Assembly: GCF_012933365.1 (NCBI RefSeq)
Contig: NZ_JABBVZ010000004.1
Span: forward strand, 28,814 to 92,813
Reading direction: 5' to 3'
DNA length: 64,000 nt
DNA from: Sulfobacillus harzensis
Lineage (GTDB): Bacteria; Bacillota; Sulfobacillia; Sulfobacillales; Sulfobacillaceae
Shown here: positions 16,560-24,337 of the stretch, piece after piece
Numbering within the stretch: position 1 is the first letter of the stretch
How the letters are laid out: the number at the start of each line of letters is the position of its first letter
The notes under the pieces: model-generated
Told to the model about the DNA's origin: nothing
Seen by the model: only the letters and a program-made list of their open reading frames with translations
The model's database searches: none
Program-made: the position numbers and the translations under genes

Positions 16560-17128
16560 CAGGATGCCCGGCGCTCCGGCTCACGGCTGATGGGAAAGTT
16601 TTGCAGCACACCAGTCCGCTTGAGTCCCCGTCCCACAACATAAGACAACAATCCGGCCAGCACGGCGCCGCTCACCATGGTCACCACCAGGTAGCCCACT
16701 TGGACGCCGGGCGTGTATTGATTCACACCATAATAGAAGTAGGAGTAGATGTAGTTCCCAATGCCGCCGAGCGCTGTCGCCAGCAACAGCCAGCTCAGGT
16801 TCCAGCGTCGGTACCCCCCCAAGAGAAACCCCAATTCAATGCCCAGCCCTTGCGCTATCCCGATGGTAAAGGCTTGAATGCCATACGGGCTTCCCAGTGC
16901 AAATTCCATGAAGCCGCCGATGGCTTCAGCCAGCAGCGCAGCGCCCGGACGGCGAATAATGAAGGGGACGATGCCTCCGGCAATCCACCACAATCCGTTA
17001 AAACCGGCGGCAGCGACGGGATTGGCAATCGGCACTGCCTTAAACAAGAAGTCCCAACCTAGATAAATGGCGCCGCAAATGGCAGAAAATACGGCAGTCA
17101 AGACAATATCGCGCGTTTTCCACTGCAT
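16559..17128 (-). CDS. ykoE: ECF transporter S component, YkoE-like (thiamine/HMP)
   Basis: A 189-residue integral membrane substrate-binding subunit with about five or six hydrophobic segments. It starts MQWKTRDIVLTAVFSAICG, typical of YkoE proteins, and contains EFALGSPYGIQAFTIG and a conserved GIELGFLLGGYRR turn. YkoE is assigned to thiamine-precursor uptake in Bacillota. The upstream TPP riboswitch independently supports that substrate class. AGGAGG lies 9 nt before the ATG. It is directly coupled to the ATPase/T fusion. Confidence 0.9.
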   Translation of the reverse strand: MQWKTRDIVLTAVFSAICGAIYLGWDFLFKAVPIANPVAAAGFNGLWWIAGGIVPFIIRRPGAALLAEAIGGFMEFALGSPYGIQAFTIGIAQGLGIELGFLLGGYRRWNLSWLLLATALGGIGNYIYSYFYYGVNQYTPGVQVGYLVVTMVSGAVLAGLLSYVVGRGLKRTGVLQNFPISREPERRAS

Positions 17129-17149
17129 AATGACCGGCCTCCTTAACAG

Positions 17150-17190
17150 AAAAACCCATCCCCTGGCCGGCCAGCACAAGAGAATGGGGT
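17150..17190 (-). terminator. TPP-riboswitch expression-platform terminator
   Basis: Read on the minus strand, ACCCCAT pairs with ATGGG around an inner CTGGCC/GGCCAG hairpin and is followed by TTTTT. It lies between the thi-box aptamer and the YkoE start, so ligand-induced termination is the likely mechanism. Confidence 0.7.
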
Positions 17191-17207
17191 GTCGAATTCG
17201 GCACTTT

Positions 17208-17287
17208 CTCCCGCTGGCATTATCCAGGTCGAGTTCTAAGGGTTAACGACTTTGCGTTTCTCAGCCCCAAGGGCACCCCTAGCGCCA
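17208..17287 (-). promoter_or_regulatory. TPP riboswitch (thi box)
   Basis: On the minus strand the leader shows GGGGTGCC, GGGCTGAGA, ACCCTTAGAACTCGACCTGG and ATAATGCCAGCG, the ordered conserved segments of the thiamine pyrophosphate aptamer. It precedes the YkoE-ECF transporter genes, which should be shut off when TPP is plentiful. Confidence 0.95.
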
Positions 17288-17358
17288 CAGATGGTAGTCA
17301 AGCCTCTAAATTTCTACAATCCCGATTATAGTACCACCGCTTTCGCGATCGGTAAACC

Positions 17359-18123
17359 TTAGCTCCGCATCGCCTCCGGAAAGAAGTGCATCTGCATGCT
17401 GGCGAGCAACTTGAAGGCCTCGGCCTTTCCCGGGCGGTTGGCATCAATCTGTTCATGGTAGAGCTGCTCCGCTTCGGCGCCGAAGTATGCCGACAGCATG
17501 GGCCACAGTGGTGTGTCAAACTGGGAGCGATGGGCCTGTAAGGCCGCTAATTTGCTCTCCCAAGTCTCGGTAACATCGACAAACACATTGGGCCATGCCG
17601 ACCCGTAAAAGGCAATTTGCGGCACCTCATAGGGGTCCCCCTGCCCTTTCAACACCACCCCGTTCTTGGCATAAATCAACGCCGCTGCGACAGCCCGCCC
17701 CGTCTTGACGTGATCCGGGTGACTCTCGTACGGCGCCCACGGGTCGACTGTCATCACCAGCGCCGGGCGAAACTGGCGCAATATGGGCACCAACGTCAGC
17801 ATCAGATCCCGTTCACTCCAACTGCCCCCATCTTCAAACCCGAGATTGTAGCTGCCCTCCACGCCAAGAATGGCCGAAGCCTGTTGGCGTTCCGCCATGC
17901 GAATCCGAACCATATCCTCGGCCGTGACGCTGGGATCCTCCGATCCGGCCCGTCCATCCGTGGCTGTGAAATAGACGACATGACAGCCTCGTTCCGTCAG
18001 CTTTTTGATGGTGCCGCCCGCTCCCACTTCGTTATCGTCAGGATGCGGTTCGACTACCAGCGCCGACGGCACATCCAGCATATCCGGCAAGTTGAGCAGC
18101 GCGCGAATTTGTTCCGATGTCAT
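17359..18123 (-). CDS. PIG-L/LmbE-family deacetylase
   Basis: A 254-residue zinc-dependent N-acetylglucosaminyl deacetylase-like enzyme. The metal-binding motif PHPDDNE (about residues 28-34) and the later SHPDH are conserved, and VVYFTATDGRAG follows as in the family. Relatives deacetylate GlcNAc-linked substrates in bacillithiol, mycothiol or glycolipid synthesis. A BshB2-like role is possible, but no bacillithiol glycosyltransferase or ligase gene is nearby. It follows galE and DUF423 as the third gene of a probable operon. GGGAGG lies about 10 nt before the ATG. Confidence 0.8.
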   Translation of the reverse strand: MTSEQIRALLNLPDMLDVPSALVVEPHPDDNEVGAGGTIKKLTERGCHVVYFTATDGRAGSEDPSVTAEDMVRIRMAERQQASAILGVEGSYNLGFEDGGSWSERDLMLTLVPILRQFRPALVMTVDPWAPYESHPDHVKTGRAVAAALIYAKNGVVLKGQGDPYEVPQIAFYGSAWPNVFVDVTETWESKLAALQAHRSQFDTPLWPMLSAYFGAEAEQLYHEQIDANRPGKAEAFKLLASMQMHFFPEAMRS

Positions 18124-18154
18124 TCTTCTTGAACCTCCCTCATATTCGCCTCGT

Positions 18155-18514
18155 CTACCGCCAGGCGGACACCACAAGCCACGCCCAGCCGCTCAAGAAT
18201 GCAAGCCCCCCCAACGGGGTCAAAACCCCAATGGCGCGCGGCATCCGCTGCCAAACCAGCAGATAGAGACTCCCGGAAAAGAGCAAAATCCCGACGAAAA
18301 AGAGCCACCCGGCCGTCGCAGCACTGGCCAGCCGCTCGGCCAAAAGGGCCGCCACCAGCATACCCACGGCATGCACGAGATGGTACTGCACCCCGGTCTG
18401 AAACGACTTCAACCGCTCAGCGGGAACCCGACTCGCTAGCGCATGGGCGCCAAAGGCTCCCAGCCCGACGGCCAAAAACGCCATCAGCGCGCCAATCGCC
18501 TCTAGCCCTCTCAT
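18155..18514 (-). CDS. DUF423 family small membrane protein (YwdK-like)
   Basis: A 119-residue protein with four hydrophobic helices. It opens with EAIGALMAFLAVGLGAFGAH, the DUF423 hallmark, and continues with KSFQTGVQYHLVHAVGM, also conserved. The function of the family is unknown. The ATG overlaps the galE stop as ATGA, indicating translational coupling. Confidence 0.85.
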   Translation of the reverse strand: MRGLEAIGALMAFLAVGLGAFGAHALASRVPAERLKSFQTGVQYHLVHAVGMLVAALLAERLASAATAGWLFFVGILLFSGSLYLLVWQRMPRAIGVLTPLGGLAFLSGWAWLVVSAWR

Positions 18515-19482
18515 CGACTTAGCGCTCCCTGCCACGCCTCCCGTACCAGCCGTTCGGGGTCAGAATGCTGGGGACGCCAAGCCAAGAGCCTCTGGGCCTT
18601 GGCGATGGAGGCCACCAGCACAGGAGGATCGCCCGCCCGACGTCCCACCACGCGGGGCTCGGGCATGTCTTCAACCACGGCACGAAACGCCTGCACCATC
18701 TCCCCAACCGACATCCCGCGGCCGGAACCCAGATTGATGACGGTCGGCTCGCCCCCTTCCGCCAAGTACTCCAAGGCGGCCAAATGAGCCGACACCAAAT
18801 CCACAATGTGAATGTAGTCGCGCACCGCCGTGCCATCCCGGGTGGGATAGTCGTCGCCATAAATCACCGGCGGCTCCCCCGTCGCTAGAAAACGGGCCAC
18901 ACGGGGGAGTAAATGCGTTTCGGGATCGTGATTTTCCCGCACCACCCCATCCGTACCGGCGGCATTGAAATACCGAAGTGCCACGTAGGGAAGGCCATAA
19001 GCCGCATGATAGGCGGCTAATATTTCCTCGAATTGCTTCTTGGTGACCCCATAGGGGCTCTCGGGCCGAAGCGGAGCTTCCTCCCCTATCGGGGCTTTTT
19101 CCGGCGTACCATACACGGCTGCCGAGGAAGAAAAAATGATGGGCACCGAGCCCAAAAAATCTCGCAGATGATTCAGCATACCTAAACCCGCCACGATGTT
19201 GTCGTCGAAATAGCGGGCCGGTTCCATCACCGACTCGCCGACTTGAATCAATCCCGCGCAGTGAAAAATGGCGCGAACGTCCTGGCCCTGGAACTGGCGC
19301 CATACTTCCGGGTCGCGGATATCCCCCTGAATCACGGGAATGCCTTGCACTTGCGGCCTGATGGCCCGTCGGTCGATGATGACCGGCCGCCCCCCGCGCG
19401 CGCTAATCTCACGGGCAATGGACTGACCGATATAACCCAGCCCGCCGGTTACGACACTTATCCCGCGATGCACGTCCCTCAC
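18511..19482 (-). CDS. galE: UDP-glucose 4-epimerase
   Basis: A 323-residue extended SDR enzyme that interconverts UDP-glucose and UDP-galactose for surface polysaccharides or the Leloir route. The NAD site is TGGLGYIGQ, the catalytic Ser lies in SSSAAVYG and the YxxxK pair in SPYGVTKKQ. The C-terminal region has RDYIHIVDL and INLGSGRGMSV, typical of GalE. Two GTG starts 9 nt apart are possible and the longer is given. UDP-GlcNAc or UDP-glucuronate epimerases are alternatives. It leads the galE-DUF423-PIG-L unit. Confidence 0.87.
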   Translation of the reverse strand: MRDVHRGISVVTGGLGYIGQSIAREISARGGRPVIIDRRAIRPQVQGIPVIQGDIRDPEVWRQFQGQDVRAIFHCAGLIQVGESVMEPARYFDDNIVAGLGMLNHLRDFLGSVPIIFSSSAAVYGTPEKAPIGEEAPLRPESPYGVTKKQFEEILAAYHAAYGLPYVALRYFNAAGTDGVVRENHDPETHLLPRVARFLATGEPPVIYGDDYPTRDGTAVRDYIHIVDLVSAHLAALEYLAEGGEPTVINLGSGRGMSVGEMVQAFRAVVEDMPEPRVVGRRAGDPPVLVASIAKAQRLLAWRPQHSDPERLVREAWQGALSR

Positions 19483-19527
19483 CTCTCTGCTACCTTAGCA
19501 GAAGGCGTGCGGCCACACAATTCAATC

Positions 19528-20157
19528 TCACACGCCCCAATTGCTCAAAAAGTGCAACAGAAAGGGCGAGGCATAGCTTTCCAGTGCGGTTCCCACCAGC
19601 GTGACCGCGGCCATCACCACCACCAGTCCGGTAAAGAAGGCAAAACCTCGTGCTAATTCTACGCCCTCTTGCCGTCTTTTCGGGGAAATTAAATCCCACG
19701 AGAAGCCCAAGGCCACCGATGCCGCAATCACCAATGCGGGAAGAACAAAGATATTGGTCAAACCGATGGTAGCCAGTCCCACCCCCGCTCCTTGCCACTG
19801 CATCGCGGTCACTAAAAATGCGGAGGCAAAGCCCAGCACGAAGCCACGGAAAAACACAATCACCATCACCAGGGGCATACCAGCGACCGAAACGCCCAAC
19901 AAATAGAGTAGACCGAGCACCTTCAGATTGTCGGCCAGAGCTTGGCGAAAAATGTGATGATAGGTGGGCGCTTGAGCCTCTAGGTTGAGGAAGCGGCGAA
20001 GGTATCCGAGGAGTGACAACTTGTCGGCCATGGACAACGTGCCCACCGCCAACACTCCGAACAGTATCCCCACTAAAAGAGTGGCGAGCGCGATGTAGAG
20101 CTGGGGCGTATAGCGTCCGAAGTGCTGCTGGATGCGGTTTCCGGGCGCAGTAATCAT
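19528..20157 (-). CDS. spoIIM: Stage II sporulation protein M
   Basis: A 209-residue membrane protein with a short cytoplasmic N-terminus and about five membrane segments. SpoIIM works with SpoIID and SpoIIP in the peptidoglycan-remodelling machine that drives forespore engulfment. The ATG sits behind AGGAGGTGCGTC. It is separated from the upstream Nudix gene by only 29 nt, an arrangement (nudF next to spoIIM) known from other Bacillota. SpoIID and SpoIIP genes are not in this window. Confidence 0.87.
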   Translation of the reverse strand: MITAPGNRIQQHFGRYTPQLYIALATLLVGILFGVLAVGTLSMADKLSLLGYLRRFLNLEAQAPTYHHIFRQALADNLKVLGLLYLLGVSVAGMPLVMVIVFFRGFVLGFASAFLVTAMQWQGAGVGLATIGLTNIFVLPALVIAASVALGFSWDLISPKRRQEGVELARGFAFFTGLVVVMAAVTLVGTALESYASPFLLHFLSNWGV

Positions 20158-20186
20158 GACGCACCTCCTCTAGGGGAGGATATGCG

Positions 20187-20720
20187 TTATCCGGACAAAC
20201 TAGACCGGGAAAGCCACCAGAGGCATCCTAGCCACAGAATGCCGTTCTCCACCGAGCCATCGGAAAGCCCTTGACGAACGCGATTCAAGTCCCATAGCGC
20301 CACCGAAATTTCTTCGTCGGGGTCGCCGTGCGCCTCCCCCGGTGTCAACCCGCTGGCATAAAAGAGGTGGATACGCTCCGTACTATACCCGGGGCTTGGA
20401 AAATACGCACACACCGGCTGCCAATGCTGAGCCGTCCATCCCGTCTCCTCAGCGAGCTCCCGCTGAGCGGCGGCCAAGGGCTCCTCCCCGGCATCCACCA
20501 GTCCCGCTGGCAATTCCCAGAGCGTTTTGCCGACCGCCCAGCGAAACTGCCGGACCACCACCAACTCGCCCTGGGGTGTTTCCGCCACTATCGCCACAGC
20601 CTCCGGCCGCTCCACCACTTCCCGGGTGGTGGGACCCGACTTCGCCAGCACCGGATCCACGCGAACACTAAGCACCCGTCCTTCAAAGACGCGAGTCGAA
20701 TCGCCACGGGGCGTTTCCAT
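20187..20720 (-). CDS. nudF: Nudix hydrolase, ADP-ribose pyrophosphatase type
   Basis: A 177-residue cytoplasmic enzyme that likely cleaves ADP-ribose to AMP and ribose 5-phosphate. The Nudix box matches Gx5Ex7REUxEExGU with RELAEETGW at its end, and VVVRQFRW and LWELPAGLVDAGE upstream are typical of ADP-ribose pyrophosphatases. PSPGYSTERIHLFYA follows the box, as in that subfamily. It lies directly upstream of spoIIM. Substrate choice within the Nudix family is inferred from these flanking motifs. Confidence 0.87.
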   Translation of the reverse strand: METPRGDSTRVFEGRVLSVRVDPVLAKSGPTTREVVERPEAVAIVAETPQGELVVVRQFRWAVGKTLWELPAGLVDAGEEPLAAAQRELAEETGWTAQHWQPVCAYFPSPGYSTERIHLFYASGLTPGEAHGDPDEEISVALWDLNRVRQGLSDGSVENGILWLGCLWWLSRSSLSG

Positions 20721-20877
20721 GTTTAGGCCTCCTCATCCAAGCATAGACTAGCGAAGACAAGGCTAGGATATGCGCAATGAGGAGGCAAATCAATGCGGCC
20801 ACCATACGGTTTCGTGAAGATGGGAAGAGCGGCCGAACTCCGGGAATGGATGAAGAGTTGGCCACTCGCTTTAACGC

Positions 20878-21201
20878 TCAAAGATTATCTGAGGTTTGTC
20901 CGTCACGGGGGGCAATCCATCTAAGCGACTGCTTATAGACCAGCATCAGCCCCTGTTCGGTCTCCACCTGCAAAGCGTAGGTATCATAGGCTCTGAGCAG
21001 TCCCTCCAGCGCGCTGCCATCCGAAAACACGAAACGCAGCAGCACCTCGGCATCGACCCACTGCTGATAGAGGGGTTCTTGCGCGAGTGAATGCCTTTCG
21101 CTGAACACTCCGGACGGTTTCTTCGTCCCGGTTGGCTTCGCGCCCGGGATTCGGACCGGCGCTGAGGTATCGCGTGGCGGAATATCGACACGTCGACTCA
21201 T
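20878..21201 (-). CDS. Hfq-like Sm-fold protein with N-terminal extension
   Basis: A 107-residue protein. Residues 40-98 align by eye with Hfq: QEPLYQQW matches the N-terminal QDPF helix, DGSALEGLLRAYDTYAL matches the Sm1 NGxxLxGxxxxFDxF, and LVYKQSLRWIAP matches the Sm2 YKH segment. The Hfq histidine is Gln here while the neighbouring Lys is kept. About 40 residues rich in Pro, Arg, Lys and Thr precede the Sm core, longer than normal Hfq. The ATG overlaps the stop of the upstream gene as TAATG. RNA binding or RNA-chaperone activity is inferred from the fold. Confidence 0.65.
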   Translation of the reverse strand: MSRRVDIPPRDTSAPVRIPGAKPTGTKKPSGVFSERHSLAQEPLYQQWVDAEVLLRFVFSDGSALEGLLRAYDTYALQVETEQGLMLVYKQSLRWIAPRDGQTSDNL

Positions 21202-21881
21202 TACTCCATCCCCCCTTCACGGAGCACGTTGCCGACCCGCCGATTGACCGCGTCCAGGACGGCCCGCACAGTGGCCCCCTGATTGTCCGAATGGGCCTCC
21301 GCGGTCCCAATCAGGAGCACATGGCGGCGTCGACGATCGTACTGGGCGAGCGCCACCAGCATCACCGGCCGGTTGGCTAGCGTAACCGTCCGCATTTCGC
21401 TGAGCACGATGGGCCCGTCGAGCCCGGGAAGGCGATTAACCGCGTCGACGGCCGCCAGCGCCACCACTTCCGAAAATTGACTGGGCAAACACCGCCCGCG
21501 CCACTCGCCGGTCACTTGCTGCGCTTCGTCCTCACCCCAATAGAAGGTCACCCGAGTATAAGCCTCTTGCTTTAAGGCATCGGCTTCCAGATGATATTCG
21601 CGAATGCGCAGGCGAGGAGGCCCCACAACCTCCCGGCCCGGTGACGCTTCGTCGGTGGTAATCTGGGCCACGGAAATCCGCTTATGGTCGACCCGCAAGT
21701 TCCATTCCGCCAGCAGTGCGCTTTCGACGTCACGAACAATTTGCTTAGGCGTGCGCTCTAAGCTTGTCAAGACATGAATCTCTTCAACGGCTCCCCAATC
21801 GTTGACCGACACCGCACACTTCAGCACCGTCGGCAACTGACAGATGAGATGCTCCATGTCCTCGACGCTGACCTGATTCAT
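21201..21881 (-). CDS. Conserved hypothetical protein coupled to the Hfq-like gene
   Basis: A 226-residue protein I cannot assign. It seems to have two alpha/beta domains: residues 1-65 with CAVSVNDWGAVEEIHVLTS and TPKQIVRDVESALL, and residues 105-225 ending in ATVRAVLDAVNRRVGN. No signal peptide, membrane helix or catalytic motif is visible. The ATG is the first credible start; an in-frame TTG 9 nt upstream has a better-placed GGAG and may be the true one. A much longer frame runs into the dehydrogenase gene and is probably not used. Its TAA overlaps the Hfq-like ATG, so the two proteins are made together. Confidence 0.6.
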   Translation of the reverse strand: MNQVSVEDMEHLICQLPTVLKCAVSVNDWGAVEEIHVLTSLERTPKQIVRDVESALLAEWNLRVDHKRISVAQITTDEASPGREVVGPPRLRIREYHLEADALKQEAYTRVTFYWGEDEAQQVTGEWRGRCLPSQFSEVVALAAVDAVNRLPGLDGPIVLSEMRTVTLANRPVMLVALAQYDRRRRHVLLIGTAEAHSDNQGATVRAVLDAVNRRVGNVLREGGME

Positions 21882-21978
21882 TTCGTCCAATCCATTCGCT
21901 CCAGTCCCTAATACACCAAGAGGATACCGAAGTACTTCGGCACCCTCCCGTGCTTTTCCTTTTTCGACCCCGTGCGAA

Positions 21979-23064
21979 CTAGCGGCGCCGACGCCGACCG
22001 TGGGGAACATAGGTAGTCTGAACCCGCCCCAACGTGTGGATGCGCGTCTCCGCCAGACGATCGGCCGCATCTTGGCTGGGGATTTTCTCCTCTTGGGCCC
22101 GATCCAAAATCTCTCCCACCTGCCGACCAATTTGCCGGACTCGCGCATAGGCGCGATCAGCGTGATATCCGCCGGGTTGAAACTCATCAGCCACATTGAC
22201 CACGCCGCCGCCGTTAATGACGTAGTCGGGAACATATACGATGTTCCGGCGCATCAACTCCAGCCCGTGACGAGGTTCCTTGAGTTGATTGTTGGCCGAC
22301 CCGGCCACAATGCGGACTTTCAACTGGGGAATAGTGTCATCATTCAAAATAGCGCCTAACGCGCAGGGAGCAAAAATGTCGGCCTCCACGCCGTAAATCT
22401 CCTCGGGTTCGACCCAGGCGGCGCCCAGGCTCTCGGCCTTGGCCCGGGTTTCCTCCGGATGTATGTCGGTTACCGTCAACTGGGCGCCTTCGTCACGGAG
22501 CATCCCGGCCAGCAACATGCCCACATGCCCCAACCCTTGCAAGGCTACCCGCTTTCCTTGAAGGCTTGTGGATCCGTAAACCATTTGGCAGGCCGCCTTC
22601 ATCCCTTCCAGTACCCCAAGCGCCGTGGCTGGCGAGGGGTCCCCGCTGGTCTCTTTGAGGCCGCCCACGAAACGCGTTTCCCGCGCCACAACGGCCATGT
22701 CGTCTGCGCTGATGCCGACATCTTCTGCCGTAATGTAGCGCCCGCCCAAGCTCTCAATGAGCCGGCCGAAGGCACGCAAAAGAGCCTCGTTCTTGTCGGT
22801 TCGGGAGTCAGCCCAGATCACTGATTTTCCGCCGCCCAAATCTAAGCCCATCGCAGCATTTTTATAAGTCATTCCCCGAGAAAGCCGGAGAACGTCGGTA
22901 ATGGCGTCATCCTCTTTTTGATACGGCCACATGCGGCAGCCACCGAGTGCAGGACCCAAGGTGGTGTCGTGGATGCCCACAATCGCCTTGAGACCGGTGG
23001 TCTTGTCGTACCAAAATACCAATTCCTCGTGCCCGTATTTCTCCATCTCGTCAAATATGTTCAT
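21979..23064 (-). CDS. Leucine dehydrogenase-type amino-acid dehydrogenase
   Basis: A 361-residue Glu/Leu/Phe/Val dehydrogenase. It reversibly deaminates a branched-chain amino acid with NAD. K68 in SRGMTYKNAAMG and K80 in DLGGGKSVI are the substrate and catalytic lysines, and the Rossmann site is LQGLGHVGM. Length and motifs fit leucine (or valine) dehydrogenase rather than the longer glutamate enzyme. In spore-formers such an enzyme can supply branched-chain fatty-acid precursors or act during germination. The C-terminus is unusually arginine-rich. The chosen ATG precedes the conserved NIFDEMEKYGHEE. Confidence 0.87.
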   Translation of the reverse strand: MNIFDEMEKYGHEELVFWYDKTTGLKAIVGIHDTTLGPALGGCRMWPYQKEDDAITDVLRLSRGMTYKNAAMGLDLGGGKSVIWADSRTDKNEALLRAFGRLIESLGGRYITAEDVGISADDMAVVARETRFVGGLKETSGDPSPATALGVLEGMKAACQMVYGSTSLQGKRVALQGLGHVGMLLAGMLRDEGAQLTVTDIHPEETRAKAESLGAAWVEPEEIYGVEADIFAPCALGAILNDDTIPQLKVRIVAGSANNQLKEPRHGLELMRRNIVYVPDYVINGGGVVNVADEFQPGGYHADRAYARVRQIGRQVGEILDRAQEEKIPSQDAADRLAETRIHTLGRVQTTYVPHGRRRRR

Positions 23065-23210
23065 GAACCGTCCCGCCCCTACAGGCGGAGTCACTCCCTT
23101 TCTCTCGAGATAGAACCCAAAAATCCCTCACACATCATGGCACAACCATCCGTGATCGTAAACCGCTGGATAGTATATGCGCGAATCCGGTCTACACTCC
23201 CCGACACAAA

Positions 23211-23232
23211 GAAAACCGCCCCGAAGGGCGGT
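23211..23232 (-). terminator. Intrinsic terminator after spo0A
   Basis: On the minus strand ACCGCCC, loop TTCG and GGGCGGT form a 7-bp stem followed by TTTCTTT, starting about 10 nt after the spo0A stop. Confidence 0.85.
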
Positions 23233-23242
23233 AGGCTGCTGG

Positions 23243-24025
23243 CTAGCTGGCTTTCATCTGCATCCTGAGCTTGTCGGCTACCATGGCGATAAACTCAGAG
23301 TTGGTCGGCTTGCCGCGATCCCGGTTAACCGTGTGGCCGAAAATCCCGTTAATGACGTCGACATTGCCCCGTGACCAAGCGACCTCGATTGCATGGCGAA
23401 TCGCGCGCTCCACCCGACTCGGCGTGGTCTTGTACTTTGCCGCGATGGAGGGATAGAGCTCTTTGGTCACTCCACTTAACAAATCGACACGGTTGATGAC
23501 CATCAAGATCGCCTCGCGAAGATAGAGATAGCCCTTGATGTGGGCCGGAATACCGATTTCATGAATCATGTTGGTGACTTCGACATCTAAATGCTTCACC
23601 GGCACCAACGCCAGTTTGCCGGTGGGCAACGATGGCTTTCGTTCCGCTTGCGGCGCCCCCGCCAGTTGCTTGATGCGGGACGCTAGCACCTTCAAGTTGA
23701 AGGGCTTCAAAATATAATAATCCGCGCCCAGTTCAAGAGCTTTCTGGGTCATGGTCTCCTGCCCGAATGCTGTCAACACCACAACCTTAGGGCGTTTGTC
23801 CCAGTCCATTTGGTTCATCCGCTCCAGTACGCCGATACCGTCGAGATGGGGCATGATGATATCCAGAACAATAACGTCGGGTGTTTGACGGCTGAGAAAG
23901 TCGAGCACCTCCATGCCGTGATTGGCGGCCCCCATGACCTCCAATCCCTCTTCCTGCCGCACGGCCTCCTTCAACAGCTCACAAAATTCGCGGTTGTCGT
24001 CAGCAATCAAGACCTTAATCGCCAA
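23243..24025 (-). CDS. spo0A: Master sporulation response regulator Spo0A
   Basis: A 260-residue transcription factor that commits the cell to sporulation when phosphorylated. The receiver domain (1-120) has the acidic pair D9/D10, the phosphorylated D55 in [13 protein letters not shown] and the conserved lysine in ILKPF. The C-terminal DNA-binding domain shows [20 protein letters not shown] and ends with [17 protein letters not shown], diagnostic of Spo0A. The start is TTG with AGGGGGC 8 nt upstream. It follows spoIVB, the normal order in spore-formers. A cluster of TGTCG sites upstream suggests autoregulation. Confidence 0.96.
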   Translation of the reverse strand: MAIKVLIADDNREFCELLKEAVRQEEGLEVMGAANHGMEVLDFLSRQTPDVIVLDIIMPHLDGIGVLERMNQMDWDKRPKVVVLTAFGQETMTQKALELGADYYILKPFNLKVLASRIKQLAGAPQAERKPSLPTGKLALVPVKHLDVEVTNMIHEIGIPAHIKGYLYLREAILMVINRVDLLSGVTKELYPSIAAKYKTTPSRVERAIRHAIEVAWSRGNVDVINGIFGHTVNRDRGKPTNSEFIAMVADKLRMQMKAS

Positions 24026-24133
24026 TGTTGTAGCCCCCTGCCGTAAATATTTGGCATTTCGCTTGTCGTTACATTCTTCTCCGATTCTTCTTGATTTCCT
24101 GCCGCAAGCGCAATCCCCTTGCCAGCAATTTCT

Positions 24134-24158
24134 TGTCGGTATACGACACGCTTCGACA
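24134..24158 (-). promoter_or_regulatory. Candidate Spo0A boxes upstream of spo0A
   Basis: The 312-nt gap between spoIVB and spo0A holds a perfect 0A box, TGTCGAA on the minus strand (24158-24152). An inverted pair of TGTCG cores (24134-24138 and 24148-24144) lies 5 nt from it. A further TGTCGAA on the plus strand (24305-24311) overlaps the spoIVB terminator T-tract. GCAGGAAAT then GAAGAATGT, 14 nt apart on the minus strand, loosely resembles a sigma-H promoter. All assignments are by eye. Confidence 0.5.
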
Positions 24159-24303
24159 ATTTCATCCCACGCGCAAAATGACCCAAGCGGCCCTAAGCCC
24201 GCGGCTTCCACCACGTTCGCCCGTTTTGCCCAATCGTGTCTGTTTCGGCGGAATAGAAGAATTTGACGAACGATTTCGCTTTAAGAGAGCAAAAACCCTT
24301 CTG

Positions 24304-24335
24304 CTGTCGAAAAGAAAGGGCCGCGAATGCGGCCC
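24304..24335 (-). terminator. Intrinsic terminator after spoIVB
   Basis: On the minus strand GGGCCGC, loop ATTC and GCGGCCC form a 7-bp GC stem followed by TTTCTTTT, immediately after the spoIVB stop. Confidence 0.85.
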
Positions 24336-24337
24336 CC

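Noticed and set aside
20683..20865. Small frame with one hydrophobic segment between the Nudix and Hfq-like genes
   Set aside because: It lacks a ribosome site and overlaps the start of the Nudix gene. The composition looks incidental.
21882..22235. N-terminal extension of the unknown protein into the leucine dehydrogenase gene
   Set aside because: It is read antisense to nothing but in another frame of a strongly conserved enzyme, and its composition is shadow-like.
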